Below, piece after piece: positions 23,682 to 35,800 of a stretch of 64,000 nucleotides of DNA. Both the position numbers and the translations under genes were made by a program. The notes beneath the pieces were generated by a model, which made no database searches, had not been told where the DNA came from, and was given only the letters and a program-made list of their open reading frames with translations. This stretch comes from Apus apus (taxonomy: Eukaryota > Chordata > Aves > Apodiformes > Apodidae): contig NC_067282.1 in NCBI RefSeq assembly GCF_020740795.1, forward strand, positions 153,932,858-153,996,857. The letters are read 5' to 3'. Position 1 is the first letter of the stretch. Every line of letters starts with the position of its first letter.

Positions 23682-25130
23682 CTTCGTCCTCGCCTCCAGG
23701 GCCGGCGGCGGCTGCCAGGGTCGGCGGGCACGGCCAGCGGAGCCCGGGCGCTGCGTGCCAGCCTCTGCCCCGCTCCGTCCCCTCCCCGCTCTTATCCCCG
23801 GCGGTGCGTTTACCTCCGCGGGGCGGGCCCGGGGACTGCGGCGCGGGCCAGAGGTGGTGATGGACGCCGGGCGGTGGGGACGCGGGTGCCGATGCCTGTC
23901 GCCGCCTGTGCCGCCTCGCCCCGGCCCGCCGGCCCGCCCGCCGCCGCCCGCGCCCTGGCCCCAACTGAGCCAACTCACGGCAAACTTTCACCCTTAGCAA
24001 CCCCGCGCAGGGATCCGCGCTCCCGCCCAGCGTGATGCGACCGCGGAGGGCGGGCCGGGACTACTTCGCCGTCCCCGCCCGGCCCCGCCGGGTCCTGCGG
24101 CGCGGGGCCGGGTTCCTCCCGGCTCCCCGCGGGGTCAGCCCCGCCGCGGCCGCAGAGCGGGGCGCTGCCCGCCCCCTGGCACCGCGGAACCACCCGACCC
24201 TGGCCGCCAGAGGAACGCAGGGGGCTTAGCGGGGATGAGGGTTGACCCGAGGATTTCCCTGAGCGGCTTAGCCCGAGCGGGGGCACAGCCAGGGGACCGG
24301 ACCGGCCGCGGAGGAGGGAAGGAGGCGGCCGGCGTTTCCTTCGCCTCCGCGCACTACGGGTGTTCGGCGGCAGGACCGGCCCCGGCTGAGCGGGACCCTG
24401 GGGGACCCTCGGATCCCCGAGGGAAAAGAGCCCACTGTGCAGCCCCCGTGAGGGCTGCAGGAGCTCCCCAAGCCCCGCCGGCGGCGGCGGGAGGCGCCCG
24501 CCGGGGGGGAGGAGAACGGGCCACCCCCGGCTCCTTCCCGCATGGCAGACGCTTCGGGACCCCCATGCCGTGACACCGCGGAGGGAGCGGGCACGGCCCG
24601 GGGGGCAGCTCCTCTGGGGACACGCCAAGCGAGACCTGCCGGCTGCCACCCCCCGCGGGCAGGGGCGGGAGGCACCTCGGCCGCGCCGGCACCGCCCCCC
24701 GCCCCGCACGGCCCGCGGACTACTTTGTCACTGCACGCGTGTGCGCCTCCGCCCTCAGCGGAGCGCCGGGCCAGCCGCGGCGAAGAACCGCAAGGTGCGC
24801 AAGCGGCGGCCGTGCTAAAAATAACTGCGGCGTGTTAGCAACAGCCTCCCCATTGGCTGGCCGGGCCTAGGGGCGCCCTCCGATTGGCGCGCCGCCTCAG
24901 CCAGTGAGCCGGGGGGGTGTGCGCGGGGGGCGGTGTCGGGCGCGGCGCGGGGGCTGCCGGGTGCTGTAGTCCCAGGGCGGCCGCGGCCCGCCCGCCTTGG
25001 CCCCCTCCCTCCCGCAGCGCGGGGTGTCTGGGGGGTCCGGCCGGGCCAGGCGACCCGCAGAGCCGCAAGGCAAGCAGGGGCCGTGGCTGGTTGAAGGCGG
25101 GGGTGGTGTGCAGCTCTGGGGAAGGACGTG
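22140..25130. promoter_or_regulatory. TOB2: Large CpG island, TOB2 promoter region
   Basis: About 3 kb of extremely GC-rich, CpG-dense DNA with many C or G runs. It lies 5' of TOB2, as expected for its promoter. Recognisable elements include ZNF143/Staf-like GGGAGTTGTAGT (22,479-22,490) and a similar GGTGCTGTAGT (24,960-24,970). Two inverted CCAAT boxes (ATTGG at 24,852-24,856 and 24,883-24,887) and an A/T box CTAAAAATAA (24,815-24,824) follow. Long frames open on both strands across the island come from its composition and show no known domain. Confidence 0.8.
24815..24887 (-). promoter_or_regulatory. TOB2: Candidate TOB2 core promoter: paired CCAAT boxes plus A/T box
   Basis: Read on the minus strand, two CCAAT boxes spaced 31 bp apart (the spacing typical of paired NF-Y sites) are followed 28 bp later by TTATTTTTAG. 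That box could act as a TATA-like element or a MEF2 site (CTAAAAATAA on plus). The order and spacing would put a minus-strand start near 24,785, pointing towards TOB2. This is inferred from motifs only. Confidence 0.45.
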
Positions 25131-26277
25131 ACCATCCCCAGGATTCAGCACAGATGGCAGGCACCTGCACCCCCAGGTGCCCAGCCTCAGCTTCTTGCCG
25201 GCAAGGTGAAGGCGCTCACCTGGCACCACACGGCTTTGTGTTTTGCACATTAAAGCCCAACAAGGTATCAGGCATCTTCCTCAGAGCTGATACACAAGCT
25301 GAGCAGGGAAGGAGAACCAGTCTCAGCAGCCAAAGGGCGGCTGCAGTTCCCGCTGAAGCGGGGGTGGCCTGTTTGGCCAGTGAAGTGTCCCTTTTGTCTG
25401 GGTTCTGAAGAATTCCCAAGAAAGATCCCACCGCAGAGTCACATTCCACCTCAGAATTGGACCTTCTCCATCATACAGTTACATTACAATGTCTGTCCCT
25501 TTTGAAAACAAAGACCACAGATACTTCCTGAGCCTCTCCACGTCCCTCCGGTTAAATAAATCTCCATAGCAACTGCCTCCTAAGCGCAAAAATACAAAGT
25601 TCCTCCCTTGCCCCATTCCCACAAAGATCCTCAACATCTTTCTGGCTTTGGTTTGTCCTTCCTAGTTCAGGAACCCTCTACCTTAGGTAGGTACTGCTGT
25701 CGTCACTGAAGAGGACTTCTGAAGCCGGCCAACACCCCGTGGGAAGACACCTGCGAGGGCTGTCCCTCCCAGCCACGGCGCTGCAGCAGCCACCCTTGCT
25801 CATTTCCCCACTGATTAAAAATAAACATAACAACTTTTGCAGTTGTGGGGCTTTTTTCTGCAGGGGAAGGAGGAGAAGGGGAAGATTTATCAGAACTATT
25901 ACAAGCATCTCTGTTTTCATCACTCCTGGTTCAAAAGGAATTTTGCTAAAGAAGAACACTTTTTTTTTTCTCTAGTACTCCTTTGCTTTGCTGGAAACAA
26001 AATCACACCACCAGCCAGAGATCAGGAAATCAAAATGACCACGCTATTTTTAGCATCATTAAGAAAAAAACCAGGCAATTACATTTCTAGAATTCTATTG
26101 TTGCTTTAATAAGGTGTTACTAAGAGGGTGTTACGCACTAGGGCTCTTTAAAATACTTGCGCCTTGACCGTGCTCCTTTAATTACCGCGTCGCCCGGGAA
26201 CACATGCAGGCAGAGGAATTCTGTCACTGTATCCGCTCAGGCATTCTTGGCCATTTGGCTATTACGTCAAAGCAAAG

Positions 26278-26712
26278 CTACCAAATCACCCGGGGAGGGG
26301 AGGAAAAGGGACAGAGCTCGCCTTGCTGGGGTATTTCATGCCAAGGAAGGGCAGTCAGGTTATAATCGGGCGTAATTAACACCACCATACCCTGAATCCT
26401 CTTTACATTCAAGTCACATGGCAACCTCAAGGAAATGAAAAATTCTTTCCGGCTGTTGAAACAGGCAAACAACATCTCCAGCTGATCCCTGTAATGAGAA
26501 AGTAACAGTTCCTGTGCAGATAAGGTTTCAGAAGCAGGATTTTGTCTACGCAGCTTCCTCAGGGGTAGCTCACAGACAGACTTGGGGCCTTTGCCCACCC
26601 TAGGTGGTTTTGCCTTTTTGAAGGAAGGTAATGCTTCAGGTTGAAGGGCTTTGCCAGGACAAGGTCTAGATGATTCCAAGGACCAGAGGTGGGTTACAGA
26701 GCTGTTTGCCAA
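26278..26712 (-). CDS. Unrecognised 144-codon open frame (uncertain)
   Basis: I do not recognise this. It is an open minus-strand frame with mixed, non-repetitive composition: a basic Lys/Arg/Pro-rich half (about residues 30-58), then a helix-like, hydrophobic stretch (about 64-100). Most spurious frames in this window are low-complexity, so it stands out a little. Possible minus-strand acceptors (CTTTCTCATTACAG near 26,484 and CTTATCTGCACAG near 26,510) lie inside it, so it could hold a spliced exon of an unknown gene or a decayed retrocopy. It could equally be chance. No family is assigned. Confidence 0.15.
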   Translation of the reverse strand: MANSSVTHLWSLESSRPCPGKALQPEALPSFKKAKPPRVGKGPKSVCELPLRKLRRQNPASETLSAQELLLSHYRDQLEMLFACFNSRKEFFISLRLPCDLNVKRIQGMVVLITPDYNLTALPWHEIPQQGELCPFSSPPRVIW

Positions 26713-28879
26713 GCTTGGTGGCAGCTGTGGCTGGTAGTTGGCCTGAGGAGGTGCATGACAGGGAGCATCTACATTTCAGAACGCAGCAATCCCTTGTTAG
26801 TACTGGCATCCAAGAGCCCAATTACTTAATAGGCCAAGGGGCCCCATGTTCCTCCCCCAGTGTAAATACTTGAAATAAAGGGATTTTTTTACTCATTACA
26901 TAACATCCTTCTGATTAAAAAAGAATAAAAAAAGCCCATGCTAACCCTACCTAGCCAAGTAATGGCAGGAAGACACATTTAGCTCCACACAATTAGGATT
27001 TGGAAGCAGCTCCGTGGGGGTTCAGCTGCTGCAGCGATGCAGCTATCCCTTGCACCCTGCCTTGCAGTTGTCATGTGAGGGACCTCACAGCTGCAGCCAG
27101 GGAGCCCCTGAATCAAGCTGCTCAACTCTCCCAGCTCTGGTGAAGCCCTTCCAGAGCCTGGCAGGCATGCAGTAGCAGGCCATATCTTGTCTCTTTGTCC
27201 ACCTGCAGAGAAGCTTGTCCTCCTAGCACACGCTCTGGTCATCAGTACCACCAGGAAATCTTCTATTGAGCGAGTACTTTAACATCTATTTAGGTAAGGA
27301 ACATTGCGCTTTTCTAGGGGTCCTGCCTGAGCTTCATTTACTGGGGAGCAGAAATCATTACCACATGTGCAATGCCTAGTTCTTCTGGGCTACCCAACTG
27401 TATCCATTACCTTTGTCTGAACTAGCAGCTTCAGGGCAATGTCCCATCCATTCTCTGAAAGTACCAGAAAGGCAGCAGAGCTGAACTGATCTGCGCACCA
27501 GCAACATTTGGCATTGTCCCCAGAGCTGTCTGAGCAAACAAGGCAAAGGGGGAAAAGCCTGTCCCTCCCTCTCTCCACCTGCCCAGTGACTCAGAACAAC
27601 TAGAAATGGCAGCTTAACTCTCGCTGCTGCCAGAACGCAGACTGATATGCCCAGCAGTCAGAGTGAGGGCACTCGGAGTGCCAGGAAAGTAAGTATGCTC
27701 AGCCGTTTTGGGGGGTGGGGGAAGGGATGGGGACACTTGTATCTCTATAGCAACCCCTGCCTGGCTCATCCTGCTAAAGGATTGGGAACAAGGGCTGTTC
27801 TAAAATTAGATCTGCTAGGGGTGCCTGCACCAGGGGCAGTAGCTCCAAGACAAAAGAAGTAATTCAAACTTCATTTCCCTCTGAACAACTTTTGTTATCT
27901 TAGTACCTTCCAGGAAAGAAAAATACAAATGTAAAACTTCTGCATTCCTAGTATGATAATTTGGGCGGCCTGACTGAGAGCAAGTGATAAATTCTGGTTG
28001 AAGTGATAAAGTTCCAGGTACAAAAAAATCTGCATGTCATGCCCTGCTTTTAAAGAAATACAGAATTTACCATGGCTGATAATGGCCCTGACATGGGCTT
28101 ACCAGTCAGGAACAAGAGGCAGCTGCTTATTCAGGTAGAATTGCTTTGAGAGCGTGTTTGCTGGAACCAGAGAACCAGTTTGCTCTGAACATCTTGGTAA
28201 ATGTCATCCATGCTGGTAAAAATTAACCAGAAGCTGTGTAAGGGAACCATGGTGTAGTGAAGAAGACATACAGATACACTCAGGACTGCAAAAAGCTTAG
28301 AAGAGAAACTTGACAAAATTAATAGCTGGGGGGAGGGATGCACCGCTGTGATAGCTGTAGGACCAGCGGCAGCAGGAAGGAATTACTTTTAGGGAAAGAT
28401 TATCACAGTTTGTCTGCTTATTTTTGCTCTTATTGGAAACACCCAAACAACTAGAGCAGGTAGAAGAGGCATTCGAAATGGACAAGAGTTAGAGGAATCA
28501 GCACTAGCCTCAGGGAAACAACTGAAATCCCGGAAGGGGCACAGAACAGGTTCTGCACCCCAAGACTGCTCAAAGAGAACTGCGTTACTGTAGCACATGC
28601 TCTGCACAGACTATGAAGACTTTAAGGACCACAGGGCATGCTGAGCTAGGACCCCAGTTTAACCATCTGGGGAGTGAATGCACTAGCAGGGAACTCTGCT
28701 GTGCCCCTGCATAAAGGCGCCTGTTCCCAGATCTCTGCTGAGCCAACAGACTGCTTTTAGCCTGTTCTGGTATGTGACAAACAAGCAGCCTCCGGTTTTC
28801 AGTGTGCACACTGCTAATAGCCCAGAGCACAATAGTTGGTTTCCAGTTACAGCAGGGAAGGGTTTAACTTATTCACAAG

Positions 28880-29150
28880 AACAGGATAGCGAGTCAAATA
28901 GCTTAGTAGGTTTTAGAAAGGGATTGGATGCTTGCACAGTGAAACAACACCCACAACCGTATCAGCTAGGGTAAGGGTTACAAGCTCAGCGATCCTCACG
29001 CTACGGGACAAAATGATCAGTGGCTGGGATCACAGGGAGACAAAAGCGATAACCATTCCCTGAAGCTCCTTGCAGCAAGGTCACATGGCCATAAGCAGGT
29101 GCTGTCAGAAACCAGATAACCCATTGTGCAGTTCTGGCCAGGCTAATCCC
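28880..29150 (+). repeat. Possible ancient CR1/L3 3'-end remnant
   Basis: Plus-strand sequence with the word order of the old CR1/L3 3' UTR group: AAAGGGATTGGATGCTTG, then TAGGGTAAGGGTTACAAGC, then CTGTCAGAAACCAGATAAC. Old elements have roughly GGATTGGACATTT, TAGGGATAGGGTTACAAAG and CTGTCAGAGACAGGATAC. It is heavily diverged, which implies an insertion predating birds. Confidence 0.45.
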
Positions 29151-29219
29151 GTGTGTCCCCAGAAAGCTCTGGAGAGGCTAGGAAAAGAACAAACTGGGGA
29201 GAAATCCTTGTCATAAAAA

Positions 29220-29835
29220 AAAACCAAACCCAAAAGAAGCTTTATTGGTATGCATCCTACAGAAACAGTTACAAGAAAGGGCCTTGGATTAATCTGTCAA
29301 AGAAAACATGGAACAGCTGTGCTCTCCCTAGGAAAGCACCAGCCATGAGCAGGTTCCTTAAAAAACAGTGTGGCATGGAAATATACTGAAGGAACTGAGG
29401 CGGGAAGCAGGCACATGGGATTGGTGCTTTGTTCCTCAATACTGATGCATGGGGCAGTTTCTAGTGATTGAAAGGAGGACTGGTAAGAAGATGTGCAAGG
29501 TGTTGCACCAGAGAGGGCACTTGCTTTTTACTAAGCTGGTCCCCTCCACACAGAAATACTTGCCCACCAGGATTTTTATAGCAAGCTGGGACAGTTACCA
29601 GCAAAGCTTCTGAAAAGGCAAGAGACAATAATCCTCGCTTGTTCTTTCCAGTAGTCAGGTCTGATCAGCTTTCAGTCCCTACTCAGTCTGTGACTTATCC
29701 AATCCCAAGTATAATATTGAATTTGTACTGCTTTCAGAAAAGATAATCAATCGGTTTTCAATAATAGTAAAGTCCAGAGATGTTCCAAGACCCTCTTGCC
29801 AACCCAACAGAAGGTGTAGCCACATACGGATAGGA
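29220..29835 (-). other. PHF5A: PHF5A 3' untranslated region
   Basis: From the stop codon at 29,836 to just past an AATAAA on the minus strand (plus TTTATT, 29,241-29,246), about 0.6 kb. The sequence is unique and no element is recognised. Confidence 0.8.
29241..29246 (-). terminator. PHF5A: PHF5A polyadenylation signal AATAAA
   Basis: Canonical minus-strand AATAAA, 590 bases past the PHF5A stop codon. Cleavage is expected at roughly 29,215-29,230. Confidence 0.8.
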
Positions 29836-32800
29836 TCACCTCTTCTTGAAGCCGTATTTTTTCCGTTCATAGAAGAGATCTGTCTTGGAACTGCCCAGGT
29901 TGACGATCTTAGGGCAACCATCTCTCTGAAAGAAGAAAAGAGGACGTACGTTAGGAGATAGAAAAACATCATCACTTACCTAGTTCTAGTAGGTTTTCAG
30001 TTCCTGTGCTCCTCACCTGTCCTCAACACACATTTTGAACACCTGTGCAGAAAAACTGCCCTCCAGTTCTAGTTACTACCAGCAAGATAGCGGAACAGAG
30101 AAGAGTATGGATGTCTCTTTGACATTACTCCAGGACATTCTTTTCCTCAGGGTGAAGATGGAAAAAGGCTCATATAACATCAGCAGTTTATTGAAAAAGA
30201 TGCTCAGTGCCGCAAGACTGGATTCTTTCTAAATTAGGATATGCAGGATTTGTAGGGCCCAGAAAAGTAACCTTTCCCCTCCTTAGCCAAAAAGAATCTT
30301 GTTCCTTTAGATGTCACCAAGCCATTCTCATGTTTAGGGACCCCTCTCAGCTGTAACAGCAGAACTGAATCTCATATTCCCTGCATCCTGGCTTGATTAC
30401 TGCAGAGGCTGTATGGTCATCTTAGGAGAGGACAGCTATTGACAGCAGCTACATGGGTAAGTTCTTGTACCTCAATTCCAGTAGATGGTGAGAAAAAAGC
30501 ACAAGAAACCAAGAAGGGGGGGGGGGGGGGGAGACCCATCTCAGAGGTGTGGTTGCAAAGACAAACAGAGATGCATCTCTTGGTGTACCAGGGAACATTT
30601 GACTGTGGGCCACCTGAGGCCAGCATCTTGCGTAACTCTTGAGGACAAAATGCTGTGGCTGGCAACAGCAGCTGTGAGGGGCCCAGCAGGCAGAGGAACA
30701 TGTGTCCCTGGCTATTGTGTAAGCCTGAGAGGATTACATTCAGAAAGCCTCTGGGCAGATGTCAGCCGCTGTTGGAACTGCATCCAGCTGCCCCACCGAT
30801 ATCTGGTCCTCTGCAGGAGATGCAACCCAAGGGGAGGGTCTTCATGGCAGAAATAATGGAGGGGGTGGGGGGTGGAAAAAAATTATCCCTCCCCCACACT
30901 TGCCACAACCCATCTCCAGCTATTGTTTCCTTATCTGATTTTGACCCTCAGTGGCAGGACTCTTCCAAGCCTTGCCTCCCATGAGCGTGTGACAATCTCA
31001 GTAGCATTATTGCAGGGCTCTGTTCATTCTTCCACCTCCTCCTAAGGAGGCAGCACATGAACATGCTGCTGTCCCCAGTAAAGATCACTTTTTGCAAATC
31101 ACAGCTGTCCTGGGTGACAAGGTGGGATTTTGGCCCTTTCTAGATCAACGTGGGGTGAAACAATACATTCCTCCCTCCATCAGAACAAATGATCCAGGCT
31201 CTTTGCCTCATGCCCAGTAGCATTCCACCTCCTCTCTCCATTAGCTTTCTTTCTTCAGTATCTTTCCCAGCCTTTCTCTGAGGATGATGGGGGTGCTGTG
31301 ACCAAAACGTTGGAGTGTTAGAGCTTTGGGTATAAAGCTCTGTCCATTTGCTTTTCTTATTTACATCAGCACCAGCTAACATGATTATAACAGTCAGCAC
31401 ACTTAACTTTACTCACTCCAGGCCCCCTACACCTGTGCCAGCACTTTTCAATCTTGCAAGTCGATCATGTCAAATCTGCTGTTTCAGATCTGCAATTTCC
31501 CATCTGCCATAATCCCAAACATTTGTGTTTGCTGGTACAGAAAAACTGTCTTCAACCACAGCAGCCTTCACGCAGCTGTCAAAATACTTCTGACTTGTTT
31601 TTCTCCTTCTACTCCAGCTCTGTTTTCTACAATCCTCCCCTGCAGAGCAGCTGGCTGTTTCACACCTGAACCCAACACAATAAGCTTTATAAAGCCAGGT
31701 GTCTTGGTTCCAAAAGCAAGTCAGCAAAACTACTGTTTCTCACAGCATTTCTGAAGTAGGAGGCAGCACCACCATCACAGCACTTCTATCCATATTTTGA
31801 TACTATGAAAGATTATGGTCCTGTCACATCTAATGACTACATTCAGATGAGGGCCTGTTCCTGTCCTGAATTTAGCTGCAGGCCTCTAGAAAAAAACAGG
31901 CACTGCAGAGAATTAAACCAACTCACTGAGCTGAGCATATTGCTCTAAATCAATCTGAACCATTCTCTTGGCATGATCTCCACTTGTCATTAGCATGTGA
32001 TGGAGATGGCATTTGCAAAGCACTAAAACCCAAACAACCTTTACAAGACACTCTCCCAGGGATATTGCAACTGTAACCATCATGTTCTTGCTTCTCCCTA
32101 AGGTCTTCTACCACTTCATTTGAACTTTTTCATATCCTCCACTCTTTCTGTGGGTTATTAACAAATACCTTACAGGGGGCAAAGAGCTGCCTCATTTCAC
32201 ATGTGCAGCAATTACCTTTCAGCACAAGAAGATTTAAAAAATGTTGTAACACTGACTACAGAAATAAGGGATTGTTACACCAAAAAGCATTAGAAAAAGT
32301 GATGTTCTACAATATAAGGTATTCCAAGAACAACAACAACAAAAAAATCATACAGCACTGAAACTGTACAAGAAACTTCAAATGTGTAAAACTATTATTG
32401 GTAGTGCAGACACTGGTCACCAAGATCTAACTCTACACTGTAATCCAAAGGAAAACACGGCTGGTGATTCTGAGTACCATATGTGCCCTCGGTTAGTGGC
32501 TGCTAATGGACTTCCAAGTGAGGAGCTGCTCCTAACTCTGCCTTCCTAGTGTCTGGAATAGGTCTGACTGTGATAAAACCTAGGCTGAGAGATACAACAA
32601 GATAACAACTTAAAGTGGTAACATGCAGCATGTGGAGGAAGCAAACTGTGAGTGTGCAGTGCAAAGCAGTCAACGATGCTTCAGGATTAAGAGTTACAAC
32701 ACCTCAAAATGCTACATCTCAAAACAATTTCCAAATACAGGCAACTACCAGCTGGGGAAGTGGTTTGAAGTACAAGGTAATGAAAACCAGTGCCAGTACT

Positions 32801-35800
32801 GGTAATAGAAACAAAGCATCCCATGTCCCAGCACTAACTTCTGTAGTTCCAGGCCCCTTAAAGGCAATCACGGCTCCTAAATAAAGACGTGACCAATTCA
32901 ACAGGATGACAACCTACATCTTTTTCCTGGATGGTACACTCCTTGCAGTAGTAGGCATCAGACACGCCGGGGCCCCCGCAGATGACGCAGCGCCCCTGGT
33001 AGGAGCCGTAGTTGCACTCGTCACAGATGCGCACCAGGGTGCAGGGCCGCACGTAGGAGTCGCAGATCACGCACTTCCCATCACCTGCAAGCACAGCACA
33101 GCCTCCGGTTACACAAGCACCATTCTCCAGCCCCCGTGGAAGGGGAAACGCCTCCCAGTCAAAGAACTCGCCTGGGCACTCAAAGAGGATACAACTGAAC
33201 TGCAGAAATTGACCTTGCAGGTATAGGGTGCAACTATGTATTTGCACAGAGACTTGAGAGGAACAAGGCCCAGTAGCCTGTAATATTTGAGGTTTTGGAT
33301 TTATTCATGCATTTACAATCAGAGAAGAAACTCAGAGAAGCTTCCGTGATGAGCTAACACCTCCTTAGATCACACCATTCCTTTTACGCTTAGAACTTTT
33401 CCTCAGTTTTCACTTGTGAAAAATATGCTGGACAGACAGGACCAGAGTCCTTACCTAGACAGAAGCAGCAGTGTAAGCTTCTCCCACAGTGCCATATCAA
33501 CAAACGTCTGGAGTTACTACCCTCCAAGAGATAAGAGATTGTACCTGTGGTCCCTGTAATCCCTCTTCTGTGAGAAGGCCAAAGAAAGGGCAAACTGGCA
33601 CAAACAGCCACTTCACAAAAGTTGCTCTTGCTTTCTCACAAGGAACTGAGTGAAATTCAAGTACTCATATCAGACCAGCAAACAGCCATCAAATGCCACT
33701 GACAGTCTCTGCTGTGCTGGATCTTATCCAAAACACTGACCTAGGGATGAAAGACTTCATATCCTATTACCAGTTCCCAAGGCATCTAATCCTGACTCCC
33801 ACAAACAGCTCATCTAACCTGCTCCTCAATCTCCAGCACGACAGCCCTCAGCTTCTACCAATGAGAATCTGTTTCACTGCTGAGCGCTCTCAAAAACAAT
33901 CCTGTTGCTTCAGATTGTGCTCCTTCCCACTCTGCTTATTTTCATGCCATTTCTGACTCACAAACTAGCCACCTCTTTCGCTCTGTCCCCCAACAATGAC
34001 CTAATGACAAATTATGCTCACTCTCCTCCTCTACAGTTGAGAACTGGCATTTGATTCTGTGGGGGGGTTTATGCTCTAACTCTAGATGTGCCCCCCCTTT
34101 TCTTACTCTCCTAGATGCTGAAGGGAACCTTTCTCAAGGTGTGAAACAGTCAGATACCAAAAATGCTTCTTTTTTTTTTTTTCCTGCTTTGAAATGATCA
34201 GGCTGACAATTTTGTATTACAGATTACAAAGAATCCATCAAGAAGATCCTGTAGCCTCAGCTACTGAAAATGCTGACAGAATATACCCTGAACAGCCTGC
34301 ATTTGTGTGACAATGTATTTGAGAACTTAACTTTGTAAGTATTCATCAATTTACACTTGCAAAACACAAGTATCTGTTCCCATCTCAAAGACTGACCTCA
34401 GCTTCATGGTTAAAGCCAAAACAAAACCCAGTCCCCCAAATCCAAACTGCACGCTCTAACCACAACTCCATGTTGTCAAGCAACTATATATAAGGGCTAT
34501 ACTTACATTTTTCACAAAGTCTTCCAATTGCTGTAAGAAAAAATAGAAGAAAAATAATTATTTGAGGCAAAAGCTGGAAAAAAACGTAAGTAACTACAAG
34601 CTTGAATGTCAAATAACTACTTTCTGAAGAAAGCAGTCTTTAAAAAGTCAATCACAGAAACAGTTTAAGCATAAATACAAACCTATATAAGATAAGCAAT
34701 ATAAATCCTCCTGGAGACTTTTACCAAGATCAAAGATTAGATGCACTGTGAATGTGCAATGACACCCACTGACAGACAGTAAGAAAAGCTACATTTATTA
34801 CTCCATCTCAAACACAGCCAATGTGCTTGACCAAAGGAAATCCTATACATGAGTCTTGGCATAGCTTTTACACTGGTTTTAATGAGACAAAAAAAAAATA
34901 TTAAAAAATAAATTGTTAATTTGTTTTAAGGTAGCCCAAATACCTTATTCACTTCAGAAGATGAAGGTAGCTAAATCTATCTTAGAAGTCTTACTTGTCT
35001 AGGAGGCTGACAATAATTACGTTAGTAAATTGGATAAATGCCATAAATATCCAGTTGTAAAGACCAGATGTCCATATTAATGAAGACTAAACAATGATTC
35101 AGTTGAAGCTTGAGGGTCAAGGGATTCGTCAGGCTGAAAATGAATTTTCAGCACAGATAGGCTGCTTGCTGCATCATGTATTCTAAAAAGAAGTCCTACG
35201 GACAGTGCAGCCAAATATTTTTTAAACTGAATGTTCCCAGCTCTTTCAGACTGCATGTTAAACGTGCTTTTCCAAGAAGTGAAAAAAATCAGGAAGAGAT
35301 TCCTGGATTTCTAACCTTGCACAAGACTTCTTTAAGACTCAGCAGGCCGAATTCTGACCCAAACTACAAGAATAAGCACAGGTATAACCTGGAAGACCAT
35401 TTTCTCTTGCAGCCAGGAAGATGCTCCCAGTGCTGGCTGCAGCCTTCCGCTCATTCTGCTGGCTGCGCTGGGAGGGAAAACGTGACCGGGAGCGAAGCAA
35501 AAGCAACGTCAGGCTTCCCTGGGCACAGCCACCCACGCCACCTGCCTCTCCCCCGCCCCGAGGAGCCAGAGGCTGCGGCTCCGCAGGCGCCAGAGCCACC
35601 CGGCCCTGCCGAGAGAGGCCCAGAAGCCCTTGGCCGCCAGGACGGACCCACCCGGGGACCTTCCCTACGGAGCCAGCCCTGCCGCGGCGGGCAAAGGACC
35701 CACCAAAGGCGGCACGACACGCAAAGGGAAGGGAAGTGAAGGCGAGCGGGAGGAGCCCGGCGGCTGCTCCTCCCCCCGGCTCCCCCGCCGGGCCCAACGG

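Larger units (their letters stand above)
25131..29219. other. Intergenic stretch between TOB2 promoter and PHF5A 3' end
   Basis: About 4 kb without a recognised gene. It contains a minus-strand open frame at 26,278-26,712 (separate entry), a probable old LINE remnant near 28,880-29,150, and otherwise unique sequence. AATAAA at about 26,873 is not attached to an exon. Confidence 0.55.

Noticed and set aside
22174-24035. Very long frames (417 and 611 codons on plus, 330 on minus) in the TOB2 CpG island
   Set aside because: Composition is almost only Pro/Gly/Arg/Ala/Ser, with frames open on both strands at once, as expected from extreme GC content. No domain is seen and the place is a promoter.
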